Part shown: one piece after another, positions 1 to 14,255 of the stretch
How the letters are laid out: every line of letters begins with the position of its first letter
Position numbering within the stretch: the stretch's first letter is position 1
Assembly: GCA_002150815.3 (NCBI GenBank)
Contig: NDFF03000120.1
Span: 186,001-250,000 of the forward strand
Direction of reading: 5' to 3'
Source: Grammothele lineata
Lineage: Eukaryota; Basidiomycota; Agaricomycetes; Polyporales; Polyporaceae
Length of the DNA stretch: 64,000 bases
Made by a program: the position numbers and the translations under genes
Notes under the pieces: generated by a model
Seen by the model: only the letters and a program-made list of their open reading frames with translations
The model's database searches: none
Told to the model about the DNA's origin: nothing

Positions 1-1465
1 GGCAACCAAAGTCAACTCCGCGCTCGCAAAGCAGCTAGCCGCCGATGTTGTGGATGCTGTCCTCACCATCCGCCCGCCTCCTCCTCCAGCGGGTTAGTCC
101 CCTACACCTTTGCGCGTCTCATCTGTTCTCATCTGTACATACAGACTCGCCGGACCAATTTCGCGACCCCATCGATCTGCACATGGTTGAGATCATGAAG
201 ATGCAGCATCGTACCGCGTCAGAAACGCAACTCGTCCGTGGCCTCGTTCTAGACCACGGAGCAAGGCATCCGGACATGCCTAGGCGCGTTGAGAATGCGT
301 ACATCTTAACCCTCAACGTCAGTCTTGAGTATGAAAAAACGTACGTTGTAGATTGCGCCGGTTCTATTTCATGCTCCCAACACCCCAGTCCCTATACAGA
401 GAGGTCAACTCCGGTTTCTTTTACTCGTCTGCTGAGCAGCGGGAAAAGCTTGTTGAATCAGAACGCCGGTTTACCGACGCGAAGTGCAAGAAAATCGTCG
501 AGCTCAAGAATCTCGTCTGTGACCAGGCTGTTGGAAGTAATGAGAAGAAGAAAAACTTTGTCGTTATCAATCAGAAGGGAATTGATCCGCTCTCGTTGGA
601 CATCCTTGCCAAGAACGGTATTCTAGCCCTTCGCCGTGCAAAGCGGCGGAATATGGAGCGGTATGTCCAAAACCGTTTCTGCTTGTCGAGCCTCTGTGCT
701 CATGTTCGCTTGTTAGACTACAGCTTATCTGCGGAGGTGTGGCGCAGAATTCAGTTGACGATTTGACACCAGATGTCCTTGGTTGGGCAGGGCTCGTATA
801 CGAGCACACTCTGGGCGAGGAGAAGTTCACATTTGTCGAGGAAGTCAAGGATCCGAAGTCTGTCACACTCCTCATCAAGGGCCCCAATGCCCACACTATC
901 CAGCAGACCCAAGATGCCCTCCGTGACGGTCTCCGTGCCGTCAAAAATGCCATCGAGGATGAGGCGCTCATCCCCGGCGCTGGCGCCTTTGAGGTCGCGT
1001 GCGCTGCGCATCTTTCTGGCCCCGTCAAGAAGAGCGCAAAGGGGCGTGCCAAGATGGGCGTCCAAGCGTTCTCCGAGGCGCTATTGATCATTCCCAAGAC
1101 CCTTGCTACAAATGGTGGCTTTGACGTTCAGGATGTCGTCGTGGCCTTGCAGGTTCGTAGGCTGCAGTCGGATTTTGGATCCTATAGCTGAACTGCTTGC
1201 TGGCTTCAGGATGAGCAGGCTGAAGGCAGTGCAGTCGGATTGGATCTCGAATCGGGAGAACCATTCGATCCGACAACTCAGGGTGTTTGGGATAACTATC
1301 GGGTAAAGAGGCAGATGCTACACTCATGGCAAGTTGTCCTCAGTCTGCTATTGAATTTTCTGCTCACCGACATGGTCCAGTTCGGTCATCGCAGTCAACT
1401 TGTTGTCGACAGACGAGATCTTGCGAGCGGGGCGTAGTTCACTGAAGCCGGATGGACAACAGTAG
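1..1465 (+). CDS. CCT6: T-complex protein 1 subunit zeta (CCT6), 5'-truncated
   Basis: Zeta subunit of the cytosolic chaperonin TRiC/CCT, the ring that folds actin, tubulin and other proteins using ATP. Exons join(<1..92, 145..340, 400..660, 717..1152, 1210..1328, 1381..1465); about 395 C-terminal residues are present and the start lies before the window. Family blocks visible in order: [145 protein letters not shown], and a tail ending [17 protein letters not shown]. Phases close at every junction. The intron at 1329..1380 needs a GC donor (GCAAGT) and gives [11 protein letters not shown] across the join, as expected for the family. Convergent with the SET9 gene. Confidence 0.95.
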
Positions 1466-1819
1466 ACGTCGAATAGAGCAGACAACTTGTAATCGTACAA
1501 TAGTATTTGGTCTTTGCATCTCGCATTTTCTCTTAGCGGACTCGTATCGAGCTGGTCACCCATCGACATTAGCGGCCCGAGGGAAACTCCCGAGCACAAT
1601 TACATACATGTACACTGCTAGAGGGCGAAGTTGAAGTGGTATATGGTAACAGTAGATAAGCCATTGGGGAGAGCTTGAAGCGGGTTCGGCGTAACGAAGC
1701 AGATCATGATGTGCGAGGTAGGGGTACAATAAGGAGCAATAAGAAAGCGAGACAGTGTTCCTATGGGGTTTATGTGTCCGACACATTGTCAGGTGTTCAA
1801 ACACTAAAGGACCGGAAAT
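1466..1819. other. Convergent intergenic region between CCT6 and SET9
   Basis: Three-prime flanks of two convergent genes. No credible coding exon, RNA gene or repeat is seen; short open frames here have no splice partners. Confidence 0.6.
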
Positions 1820-4800
1820 CTAGTCCGTGTCATCAGAAACACCACCATCCCAACCGGCATGCTTCAACCTAGACGGTGCAGGTGAGATGTCGGCGGTAAC
1901 GGTGACGGCAGCACTGTGAAAAGGAGGGACGTTGACCGGGAGCAGTACGGTCTGTTTCCAGGCCATTCCTGGCGATTTCTGCGGTGAAGGCGGGGAGGGA
2001 TGAGGATCGGAGCGGGAGTCGGCAGACGCAGGGCGAGATTTGGGAGTGGATACAACAGGGTCGGCCATGGACACAAGGCGCTCGACAATCTGGTCAGAGT
2101 CGAGTCCGGAGGACGCTGAAGAGGATGAACGGCGACCCGGTTTGAACATAGACAGGATGCTGGGACCACGGAACCCCTCCTGCATTGCATGTCAGCATCA
2201 GTTGTGCTGCCGAGGACGAGTCAGAGCAGAGCTCGCAAGCTCACCTCTTCGGAGGACATCGAACGGGCACCATCATCAGACCTGAGGAAAGCCTCGTCAG
2301 GCCCGGCCTCGAACAGGTCTGTGAGGCTCGTGGTCGACGCATGCGAAGATGGCTTTGTCTGAGATGAATCGAGAGGATCGCCATCCCCATCTGGCGAAGA
2401 TAAGGTGGGGCCCCATCGACGCCTGGCCATGTTGAGTGGATTAGGTTTGAACGTGAGAGGGCCCGCGAATCCAGGTTTCACTGATAGCTTCGGCCTGCAA
2501 TAGACACGCTCAGTCGAATCATCGGAGACGTCCGCGTCGTCGTCGCGCGTGGGAGTGTCTTCCTCATCGTCAACGATATCGACGGTCCGATCGACGTCCT
2601 CAGCTGGTGTTCCAGGTAGCTCGGCGTCGTCATCGGTGGAGATTTGACCGCCGGACGAAGGCACAGCAGAATATGCTATTTCAGGAAGATCATCGGAAGG
2701 AGCCGAGGAGATCCATTTGCGACGAGCAAAAGTGAGAGGATTAGGGCGTGAGAAGAGCCCAGGTCCACTCCTTGCACCCATTAGAAGAGGTCGACGGAAA
2801 CGCTGGGGTTCACCCTCATCCGCCGATCCAGGGCCCTCTTCGTTTGAAGTGGCCGAAAGGTCTCCTTCTTCTCCCTCAATTTTGACTTCCACGAGAACCT
2901 CCTCCTCGGAACCCATCCGTAGGCGCTTCCCACGTTCTCCATCTTCCGTATCCACTTCATCCCGTAAGCCGCGTTTCTGGGAGGACAACCCAACAGTCTG
3001 CGCAGCCTCCTTGCCTTCGATCTTGGAAAACTTAGGCTTCGTTCGAAACACGCGTCGCCCGCGTGCGGTGAGGCCAAAGTTCTTTCGCATGTAACGACCG
3101 TTCGTGGACGCCTTCTTGCCAAACCGCCCATTGGATTCACGGGGCTGGGACGCAACAGCCAGGGATTTGGGAGTGGGAACCTTGGTAAACCCCGACTTAA
3201 CTGCCACGGGAGTAACAGGCTGAACGGGAGGGTTACTTCCGGAGCTGCGAAGGTGGCGGTCGTAGGACTCGCCCTGAGGCGAATTCAGAGATGGAGAGGA
3301 TTCGGCCGGGTTGGAAGACATAGTTGAAGATGTCGAAGCCAAAGAAATGGGAGCATTGGAACTTGAAACGGACCGACCCTTCGGCGGAGGCTCGCTCTCC
3401 CGGAGTTTTAGACTGGGAACGCGAGCGCGACCACTTCGACGTTCGTTCACCCCTAGGAGCTCGCGCGCCTTCGTCGACATACCGACCTTATTCTTGGGAA
3501 GGCCGCCACTACCGCGCGCAGGTAACAGGGGAGCCACTTTCTGCCTCTTGGGCGAGGGCGGCGTCTCCGCTTCTTCAGTGCGTTGTCGCTTGAAAGGACG
3601 TCGCTCCCCTGCGCCTGAATGGGATGCGGAACGGGAACTGGAAGCGGCATGAGATAGCTTGTGGTTCAAGGTGGCCAGATTCTTCTGGGAGAGATACGCG
3701 GGTGTTGTACTCCTGTGCTCTCGCGGCGTGGGTAGGAAAGCAGGTGTACCGTCGGAGGGAACACGCTCAGGCCATCGAACTGCATAGATGGCGTAATGCC
3801 GCATACACCTGGGAGGTACGAGTTAGACAATAATCGCATGACATATTGAAGAAAAGTACCTGGGACACTCCTGATTGATTTGCTTCCGTGGCCTTCCACG
3901 CTTTCCGGTCTTCTCAGGTGCGCCATTCCAAACGATCTTGTCCTCCACAGAGATGACAGGTAGCACGTTTTTGCAGGTCATACAAGTCGGAAGTAGTTTG
4001 CCGTCTACGCCTCTAGGGCCGTCCTGCGGCTTCTTCGTTACGCTGGTGGCAGCATCCACCAGTGCGACGGCAAGGATCGGTCGTCGTCGTAGAGCACGGC
4101 CCTCTATCTCAGGATCATCCTTCACCTTTCCTTTGAGATCGACCGTGTCAGCCGCGGAGTGATGCGCGGATAAAGGGGTTTTGCCTTTACGATCAGGCAG
4201 GGGGGTGCTAACACGGGATACGGCAGATGGCAGTTCGCCCCGCGCACGCAAACGCGACGATGAGCGAAGAGTTGGTCCTTCTACCGCGGACCCAGTGTCG
4301 GAAGTGAGGGGCGGCGTTTCAACCTGCCGAACAGCCGACGCGGAACGCGAGCTAGCAGCTCGCACCTTGCCCTTGCCAGTTGCATGACCACCGTTTGACG
4401 CGCTTTCGAGCTCCGACGCCGCTCGAGCCTTCTGCGCGCGCGTAGCGATGATGAAGGAAGTGGCGGGCGTAGCTTTTCGCGGAGTAGAGGTGGCGGAAGC
4501 GGAGCAGCTCTCTGCTACAAGAGTCTCGGTGTCAGGGGTGAGAAGACCAGTCGGTTGAGAGGGGCCGGCCATAACGGAGGTAGGAGAGCGCGAACGCCGC
4601 TCCTGGGCAAGCTCGCCTTCGTCCACGTCGGACGTATCATCCTCTTCCTCTTCGGGGAGAACCGCATACACGCCGCGGCGGGTGCGACGCTCATTGACGT
4701 TGATGGCGGTAGGTTTGGCATTCTCCTCGCGATCAGTGGTCCAATCAGACTCGTCGTTGTCGGAGGTGCTGTCAGGGGAGGAAGCGGAATCTGACACCTC

Positions 4801-6002
4801 GTCGTTGTGAGGTGCATAACCACCACGCTTGTTCACCTCGCATGTGTGGCACAGGCAGTGGCGATTGTTGCGACCAACTATAGATAGTAGTTGTACGCAC
4901 ATCAGGTTTGGGTCGTCGCATGATTGTATTAGAAGCACTCACAGTAACCATCGCCGTAGTGCGCGGTGACTTCCTCACCAACACCTATATGCTTGATGAC
5001 ACGGAACGTAATGTAACGGCCCTCGCGGAACAGCTCCACGTTATGATCGCAATCATGCTGAGCAACGACGTTATTAGTGATCAGCGCACCGCGATAGACG
5101 ACTCAGGGTGCCGAGGTATACCAGTAAAGAGATAAAACTCACATTAACGAAGCGAGCCGGACCCAAGAATAGGTGGTTCTTCTTGAGCTGTTTGGAGTGG
5201 ATGACACTGAAGTCACGTCGGATACCAACACCTTCAGCCTGCCCAAGATCCGTGCCTTTGAGCTCCTTGTCCTCTTCTTCCGTGAGGTCGGCCATTGACC
5301 CTTTGAGTTCGGAGACAACGGCACCAGGCACAAGGGGACGTGTGGCAAGGATGCAGAGCTCAGACTTGCCTGTGCGGTGCGAGTATCGGGATGTATGCGC
5401 AATCTCGATCGAACCGGAGGGAAGATAGAGCTCGAAGTAACGCGAGGCGTGACTGGCGATGTGGGGAAGCGTAAGCACAAACAGTACGTGGAGAGTTGCG
5501 CTCGCAAGAGAGGCACATACGTGGCAAATGCGTTGATCTGTTTCTGGGTGTAAGTGCGGATGTAGTAACGTACAGCAGTAAGGCTGGGTGGCGATTAAGG
5601 AATGAGAGATCACGGACAAAACGCGGGTGAAACTAACGCACGACAGCAGGTCGTCGACCGCCTGGCGAATGGCGGTTTGTGTTGGGCCCTTGGACGAGAC
5701 GAGCTACGCGTTGAGATGAAAAGAGAAGGCGATGGGAACTTAGACGTCATCGAAGAAGAGAGGAGAGAGAGGGGGCCCACTCGTCGGACGATTTGCATGA
5801 GGTCCTCTGGGTCTGTCTTTGGGAGCCTGTTTGAAGGGTCCATCTTGTGAACGACGAGGGGGAAGCCGCCGGTGCCGAGCTTCTCGACGAGGAGGTGGCT
5901 GAGGAAATCATCGTCATGCGAAAGGTCGCGCATGTTCATGATCTTGGTGGGGCGCCATGCTCCCTTGAGGACAGAGGAGGAGGCCGCCGCAGGGGGAGGC
6001 AT
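1820..6002 (-). CDS. SET9: Histone H4-K20 methyltransferase SET9 (Suv4-20 type)
   Basis: Predicted nuclear SET-domain methyltransferase of the Suv4-20/SET9 family, which methylates histone H4 lysine 20. Exons complement(join(1820..2179, 2245..3808, 3860..4877, 4943..5057, 5143..5452, 5521..5583, 5642..5703, 5781..6002)), 1,237 aa. The N-terminal block starts MNMRDLSHDDDFLSHLLVEK. The SET core runs from about residue 117 to 270: SELKGSMADLTEEEDKEL, FVNHDCDHNVELFREG (cofactor site), VGEEVTAHYGDGYFG (catalytic tyrosine region), then post-SET cysteines CLCHTCE. The remaining roughly 950 residues are Ser/Pro/Arg-rich and probably disordered, with basic stretches. The first ATG giving a full N-terminus is at 6002; an in-frame ATG at 6116 exists but adds only low-complexity residues. 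The donor after exon 2 is GTGCGT, chosen because it restores LLSLTAVRYYIRTYTQKQ. Confidence 0.93.
2245..3000 (-). repeat. Duplicated PNPLxxARRxW motif in the SET9 tail
   Basis: Within the SET9 tail, two blocks share the pattern G-x-F-x-x-PNPL-x-x-ARR-x-W: one reads GLFSRPNPLTFARRKW (about 2703-2760) and the other LTFKPNPLNMARRRW (about 2418-2465). Both lie between acidic stretches. They may be short linear motifs that bind chromatin or a partner; this is inference. Confidence 0.6.
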
Positions 6003-6709
6003 GGTGTCGGGCACGGGCACCACGCGAGGACGAGGGTGTGCGGCGGCTGGCGGGCGGGGAGATGAGAGAGGAGAGCAAGGCGGAGCGTGGCCCGTGGCTG
6101 AGAAGGACCAAAGCAACTTGTTCTCTCCGCCCGGGCCACACGGTCACTGACACGCGAGTCGCCCGCGGGTCGCAGCCGCCCGCTCGTCCGCCCGTCCGCC
6201 CGTCCGCGGTTCGACTCCGGCACGAGCCATCTTCCGCCAGACGCCTGCACCGCGCTCGTCCGCCGCTCAATGCCAATGGCAGAGGCCCTCCGGGTCCGGT
6301 CTCGCTCCCAAGCTCAAACTGCTCCAGCTCGCTCAAGGCCCTGCACCGGCCTCCGCGACGTAGCAAGCAGTCGTCGTGTCCGCCCACAGCCACCATCGTC
6401 GCGCACAGCCGGCCCCCGACCGGCCCCTGCCACACACAATACGCCGCCACAGCCGCCGACAATGCCCGCCGTCGCCCCGGTCTCGGTCGGAAGGCACGCT
6501 TCGCGTTGTCTCGTCCGCATGCATGGCAAGACATACTCATCATACAGTAGCGTGCAGAACTAACTAAGGCAGGACATGTGTGTGCATCGGCGTCATAGCG
6601 GCAGTTTTGAATACATCCCGTCTCCGTCTCCCAGGCTCACGACTCGCTCCCGCCTGCCGAGCCTGTTGTGCCCGAGGAGGCTCAGAACAGATAGCGTCAC
6701 GCGACTCGC
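6003..6709. other. SET9 upstream region / eS8 downstream region
   Basis: Gap between two minus-strand genes, very GC-rich. It holds a short tandem array of the octamer CGTCCGCC (three copies, 6185-6208, the last with one change). No coding exon is supported. A tRNA-like B box at 6207-6219 was examined and rejected. Confidence 0.6.
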
Positions 6710-7739
6710 TCACGCCCCATGCGCGTGCTTCTGCTTGCCAGTCCTGATCTTCCTCAGGTAGAACTGCGTTCCATGTGATACCGTCAGTATGCTTCTCCGC
6801 ACGCCATCCAGACGTAGACGAGGCCGAACGTGGTGCTCACCTCAAGCTCCCGGCCCTCAAGGATGTAGCCATCGGCACGGCCAGACTGTCCAGGCCGGCT
6901 GCTGATAGCAGCGTACAGCCGACCAGCAGCGAATTGCGACTCAAGCAGAGGATCGATCTTCGCATCTGTCCACAGCAAGGGTGAGAGTCTCATCTGGGAA
7001 ACGCTAGGGAAAAACCCACCCTTCTTACGCTCCTCCAGCTTGCGCTGAACATGGTTGGACTGCTTTTTCTCCTCGTCCCCCTCAGCAGCGGCCTCCTTCT
7101 TCGCACCCTTCTTGGTCACGGGCTGGGCGTACTGAAAGGAAAGATAACGTTAGAGCACGAGGGACTGTGGTAAGAAACAGAACGACATACGTGCGCCTCG
7201 TACCATTGGCGGAAGGGAGTTGCATCCACCTGAATGATGGCGCTCTTGACGAGCGTGTTGGTTCGGACAAGCTCGTTGTTAGAGGCGTTGTAAACCTACA
7301 CACATGGTCAATACAGGAATCAAACAGAGCACGGGGATACAGTGAATTGTTCATAAAGATAGCTTTACTTGCTTGTCGAGCCGGCAACCTTTCAAAGAGC
7401 AAAGTACTCACAACACCAATGATCCTCGTCTTGCGAGTGACATGTTCGCTGCCCCAAGCGAAGTTACCCGAGTCGAGCCGGAGAGCACGGTACTTGAGGC
7501 TACCGCCGCGGACACGCACAGAGTGGACGCGCTTGGGACCTAGCTTGGTGTTGGCGGGCTGACGGCCGAGCTCGAACTTTCTCTTCTTGCGGTAGTGGGG
7601 GCGCTGAGCACCGGAGGCCGAACGCTTGTGCCGTGACGAGCGGGAGATTCCTACATTTAGATACCCAAAGATGTTGTCAGCGACGGGAACTTGGGTGTAG
7701 CCTACAAATGAAGAGGGAGGGGAGACAGCACTGACCCAT
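6710..7739 (-). CDS. RPS8: 40S ribosomal protein eS8 (RPS8)
   Basis: Small-subunit ribosomal protein eS8. Exons complement(join(6710..6763, 6841..6965, 7020..7131, 7191..7295, 7412..7650, 7736..7739)), 212 aa, close to the yeast (200) and human (208) proteins. The first coding exon is only ATGG; splicing over an 85-nt intron gives [15 protein letters not shown]. Other family blocks: [117 protein letters not shown] and [12 protein letters not shown]. All phases close. The introns were scanned for box C/D snoRNA signals and none was convincing. Confidence 0.95.
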
Positions 7740-8641
7740 GGCGGATGGTCTTGAGGCTTGAGGGAATGGACGCCTGTGGGTGGGCGAATCTCTGTGGATA
7801 GGCCGTTACAGTTTGTAGAACAAGGTTTGATCGATTTGGGTCTCCGACCCAACTGCTAGCCACCGCTCGAGTTCAGGCGCTCGTCTGACGGACCCGGGCC
7901 TACCCGGGCCGGATGTCAGAGCTGAGAGCGCTTGGTCTCAGGAGTTCGTACTTCACGTCGTCAACGCGTCAACGTTCAACGCCGACTCTCGAGGAGATTA
8001 TCTCGGATGTTGACAGGTTCCTCCGATCGTGCTCATGCGACGCTTACTTCTGCGATTAACCTCGGTGAATGACCGTGATTGCGACTTTCCCCCGCAGCAA
8101 TCATACTTGGCTACCCTTCTCTGCGGGAATCGTCATCCCGGCTAGTCCTCTCAAGCAATCGATGACGTGACGATATCCCTTCACCTCAAGGGTATCTCCA
8201 ATGTTGCTGCTCTCACTGCCCAAACGGTGCCGATCCCAGGTTGTAACGGCTCGACGCGATGCCTTTGACTTTGCTATGAGAGCATAGTTTGCACCAAGTT
8301 TGCACGGAGATACGTACTGAGCTCGGGTGTGTCAGCCAGAGGTAATGAGGCTCTGGGAGATGGAGGGTAGACGAGTGTAATGACTTGGAAGCACTTCGGC
8401 ACGTATGCACCTGCTGTACAGACGTGATTTCTGTCGAATATAAGATAATGACCCCCTTGCCCGAGAGAGGACGTTTGTACTCCGGGTCACTATCGGTAGA
8501 TCACCGTCGGTCACAAATAAGCCCCCTTGGCCCTGGTCCACATAGCCGTCATTTACGCCTTTTACGCCACCACGACTCTGGGGCCTCTTGATACGCATAA
8601 CGCCGCTGTCTCTTCTCCCTTCGTCGTCACATAAGCCCATT
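7740..8641. promoter_or_regulatory. Divergent promoter region eS8 / UGP1
   Basis: About 0.9 kb separates the divergent starts of the eS8 gene (-) and UGP1 (+), so both promoters must lie here. No TATA box with a clear partner was identified and no coding exon is supported. Confidence 0.6.
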
Positions 8642-10685
<2,044 letters not shown>

Positions 10686-11832
10686 GTTATCGCGAACAGC
10701 CGGCGACACGCGCAGCGGCGTGGGCCCTGCGGGGTAAATGGGTGCTATGTCGAGAGTCTGGATAACTTCTTTGGCTGGACTACCAATGGGAGCCGAGAGG
10801 CTGGTCACTCGTTGGCGCTAGATATTCATCCTGGGATGATTAGACACTACGGTCTCGCAGATAGACGACTGTCGGTGGTAGAGATAGATGGCTGGAATTG
10901 TGTTGGATGAACGCTCGTATATCGAACTAAGCCATATGTGGCTGGAAGGACACAGATCCATATAAAGACCCGTGTAAAGATAGCTGGAATCAGGAGAGAC
11001 AAATGGGGATGCTGCGGAGGGATGTAAGCAGGCGGTGCGGATCAAGTGTAGGATCGGAGAAGCCGAAGAAGACGGAGGACGGAGATGATGGACCGACGGA
11101 AGAGGCGTGTAAGGGGTGCGTAAGTAGCTTGCGTAGTACGGCGCGGAATCGGTGTGGATTGCGCGCGGCACGCAGTCGGTCGCGAGGCGGGTGGGCGATT
11201 ATGGCGGGGACAATGGGACGGACGGCGAGCGCGATGACGGGAGCCTGGAACGCACGGGCTGTGCATAAGAGGGGGGCTGAAAGTGCGTGAGACGTGCGGA
11301 GGCGCGTGGACGGCGCGCAGCGGGTGAGGAGGACGAGGACGAAGGTCGGGCCGAGGAAGACCGTGACCGCGCTGCTCGGGCGTGGACGGCGGGCGAAGGC
11401 GCCACGGCGGTCGGCGCCGGCAGCGCTGGTTTGGTTTATAGGCCGAGCCCGGCGATCTGAAGAAGCGCCCGTCCGAAGCGTGCATAAGCGTGCCCGCCGA
11501 CGGTTAGCGCCCAGTGGCCAGACATCTTGGAGCGTCGCCGCGGACAGTGAGGAGCACTTCGTCAGTCGACGTCGCCAGTGGTGCTCTCAACGCGCCCGCC
11601 CCATCCCCTCTCTCCCCTCTTAACCCCGCACCCATCCTCCCCGCCGCCCAGACAGTCCGAGAACAAAGCCCGTTCAAGCCAGCAGGGAACAATAGCCTCG
11701 TCGCAGCGGCTTCGCTCGGTAAGAACAACAACGTCCCCCTCGCCCGTCCTCGCCCCTTATAGAGCCCCCTCTCTGTCCCAGACGCCTCTCGTGCCTGTCC
11801 CCGGCCTTGAGGTCCGCCTTTCCCTGCCCTTC
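10686..11832. other. Intergenic region with strong purine/pyrimidine strand bias
   Basis: Holds the UGP1 3' flank and the promoter of the TRP-like gene. 11000-11420 is strikingly G/A-rich on the plus strand. On the minus strand it carries TATAAA (plus 11435-11440), with C/T-rich downstream sequence and a pair of overlapping minus open frames. An unrecognised minus transcript is possible but no start codon or splice pattern is convincing. A TTATAG box at about 11757-11762 lies some 70 nt before the next plus-strand start. Confidence 0.4.
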
Positions 11833-14255
11833 ATGTTCTCTTCCACTGTCGCCCGGTTGCGACTCGCAGTTGCTTCTCTCTCCCTCCTCGCCCCCCTCGC
11901 CCTGGCACGCGAGCAGTCTCTCTGTAAGTCTTGTTTCCCTCCGTCTTCTCCGCTCGCTCACCACCCGACTTCCAACTACAGTCACATCCTCTGTTACCTA
12001 CTGTGCTCCTCCAGAGAGCCTCCTCATCGAGCGTTTCGACATAGCCTATTTCGCTGCCAACCAGTCCATCGTCTTCAACATCTCTGCCGCCAGTGTCGTA
12101 CGTTTTGTCCCTCCCTTGTTTTCGCTGCCGCTAACGCGCAGAACAGGATTCGAATACTAATGTCAACGCAAACCTCGTCCTCAATGTCTATGGCATGCAA
12201 CCCCTCGATGTCACCATTGACATCTGCTCCCTCTTCGGAGGCGCCCTCTGTCCCCTTCCCGTCTACACTTTCAACGGCTCCGACTCCATCTCCCTTCCGG
12301 ATAGCCTCAATGTTGACTCCCAAATTCCCGGCATAGCCTACGTCGTTCCTGATCTCGAAGCCTTCGCCCAACTCAATCTTACGGATGTCGACACCGGCGA
12401 GGTCAAGGCGTGCGTCCAGACCACTCTCTCAAACGGCTGGTCTACCCATCAGTATGCTGTCGAGTGGACCACTGGGAGTATCGCCCTACTGGCCCTTTTC
12501 GTAGCCATTTGGCAGTCGATCGTTAACCCCCAACTCTACCTCGCCCCCGTCCGCCTCCTCGACACCCTTTCCCTCTTCCAGACCATCGCCTTCTCTGGCC
12601 TACTCGGCCTCAACTACCCCACTCTTTACCGTTCGTTCACTCTCAATTTCGCTTGGTCACTGGGTCTCTTCTCTGCATCCGCCTCGTCGTCCATCCAGCA
12701 GTCCATCAATCGCATGCGACGCCTCACAGGCGGCGATTTGTCCAGCGAGACGAGTGATGCCATATCCTTCGTCAACCGTGCATTGAGCCCATATAATGTC
12801 AAGTCAGATGTCGCTCTCTTCACTCAGTCTCTCCTTGAGACCACCCCCTCTCTTCCTGACATGGATGTCAGTCAACTATTCCGGTTCAACTCGACCGGCG
12901 TCGCCCCTCAAGTCTTGGTGGGCGGTGACGTGGCCACTGTCACCGAGGATTCGTCTAATGTCCTCCAAGCGGGAATCCCCATCTACACCACCTCCATTGG
13001 CATTGCGACTGCGAACGCCTTTATGACCATCTTCTTCGTCGCTCTTATTCTCGCTGCCATCGTCATCGGTTCGCTTGCCCTCATCTACGGTGTCACCTTC
13101 GGCCTTGGCCGCACAGAGTTCGGGAAGAGGCATCCCAGCATCGGCCGATTTCACGATCGCCTCCCGTCCTTTGCGCGTGCTTGGTGTCTTAGGGCGACGA
13201 TGATTTCGACTGCACCCATCCTTGTTTTCACTTTTTACCAGTGGACCCTGAAGGATTCGTGGCTCTCCGTCCTCCTTTCGGTCCTTCTCCTCATCGCATT
13301 GATGGTAGTCATCCTACCCGCAACCTTCCTGGCTGTGCGCTCCGTGCTTCCTACTCGCAAGTGGGCAGATGAGGAGCCGTCTTCAGCCCTGGACCCTATC
13401 GCCGCGCCCTTCCGGTCCAATCGGGTTTACTATGTTCTTCCCCTCCTCTTGGGAACACTCGTGAAGGCCCTCGTCACCGCTTTTGCACAAAAGCACGGGA
13501 TGGCGCAGACGGTCATCTTCGTGGTTGTGGAGTTTTTGCTCTTCACCTCTATCATCGTTATGAAGCCCTACCGGTCGCGTGGAGCAGATGTCCTGGCCGG
13601 CTATCTATGCCTCACGCGCATGGTATGCAGCGGGTTGATGATCGCGTTCACCGAAACTCTGGCTGTGGACGCGATTCCTCGCGTGGCAATTGGTGCAGTT
13701 GCCGCCGTCATATTCTCGGTCGCATGCGTCGTCATATTCTTCAATATCCTCCTCTGTCAAACAGGGCTATGGCGTTACATCGTCTTCGCCGTTACCTGTG
13801 GACGTCGGGGGCGCCAACAAGGGCACAAGTCTCTTGGCAGCGATTCCAGCGACTCCTCGTTGGCAGAGAAGGCGGGCGCACGGGTTGCAAGCGACGATAT
13901 GGAGGCGCACGATTCGGAGAAGAAGGATAACGCTACCGTCACTACTCGGCCTTCGCAGTTTTTTGTCAATCGTCCGGGGAATCCTTCGCCGCCCAGCACG
14001 GCCTCGTTCAACCCCGACTCACCTCAGAGCACCACGTCTAGTACGACGCTCGGTGAGACCCTCCCCCGTCGATGGTCTTTCCAGCATTCTCGGCCTCCGT
14101 CAATATCGACGGACGCCCTTCATTCGCCGGCGTATACGCATCGCACTTCAACAGCCTCGTCGCCTATATCTGGCCAGCGCCACAGTCGAAACATCTCATC
14201 AACGCTTCCTACTCCACTAGAAGAGCATGCCGAGCACAAGGCTCGAGCATTGTAG
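11833..14255 (+). CDS. ML-domain TRP-like / flavin-carrier family membrane protein
   Basis: Predicted polytopic membrane protein of the fungal TRP-like/FLC group (lipid-recognition ML-like domain followed by a TRP-like transmembrane domain). Known members act at the plasma membrane, ER or vacuole in calcium, FAD or cell-wall homeostasis; which role applies here is not shown. Exons join(11833..11923, 11982..12097, 12147..14255), 771 aa. It begins with a signal peptide (MFSSTVARLRLAVASLSLLA then Ala-rich to about residue 25). A luminal domain with paired cysteines follows (TYCAPPES, DICSLFGGALCPLPVYTF, VKACVQTTL), to about residue 165. Nine hydrophobic segments follow, for example ALLALFVAIWQSIV, IFFVALILAAIVIGSLALIY, LLSVLLLIALMVVILPATF and AVAAVIFSVACVVIFFNILL. 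The last 150 residues are Ser/Thr/Pro-rich and cytosolic. An in-frame upstream ATG (11578) would bury the signal peptide and was not used. Confidence 0.88.

Noticed and set aside
6207..6230. GGTTCGACTCC, matching a tRNA B box
   Set aside because: The bases on either side cannot form a T stem and no A box or acceptor stem lies upstream, so it is not a tRNA gene.
5914..6543. Overlapping open frames on both strands upstream of SET9
   Set aside because: GC-rich DNA rarely contains stops; none has family features and they contradict one another.
7296..7411. Intron-encoded snoRNA in the eS8 gene
   Set aside because: No paired C/D boxes or H/ACA structure could be seen.
11042..11485. 147-codon minus frame rich in Arg and Pro
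   Set aside because: Arises from the C/T-rich strand bias. Alternative frames over the same DNA are equally open and no splice pattern favours it.
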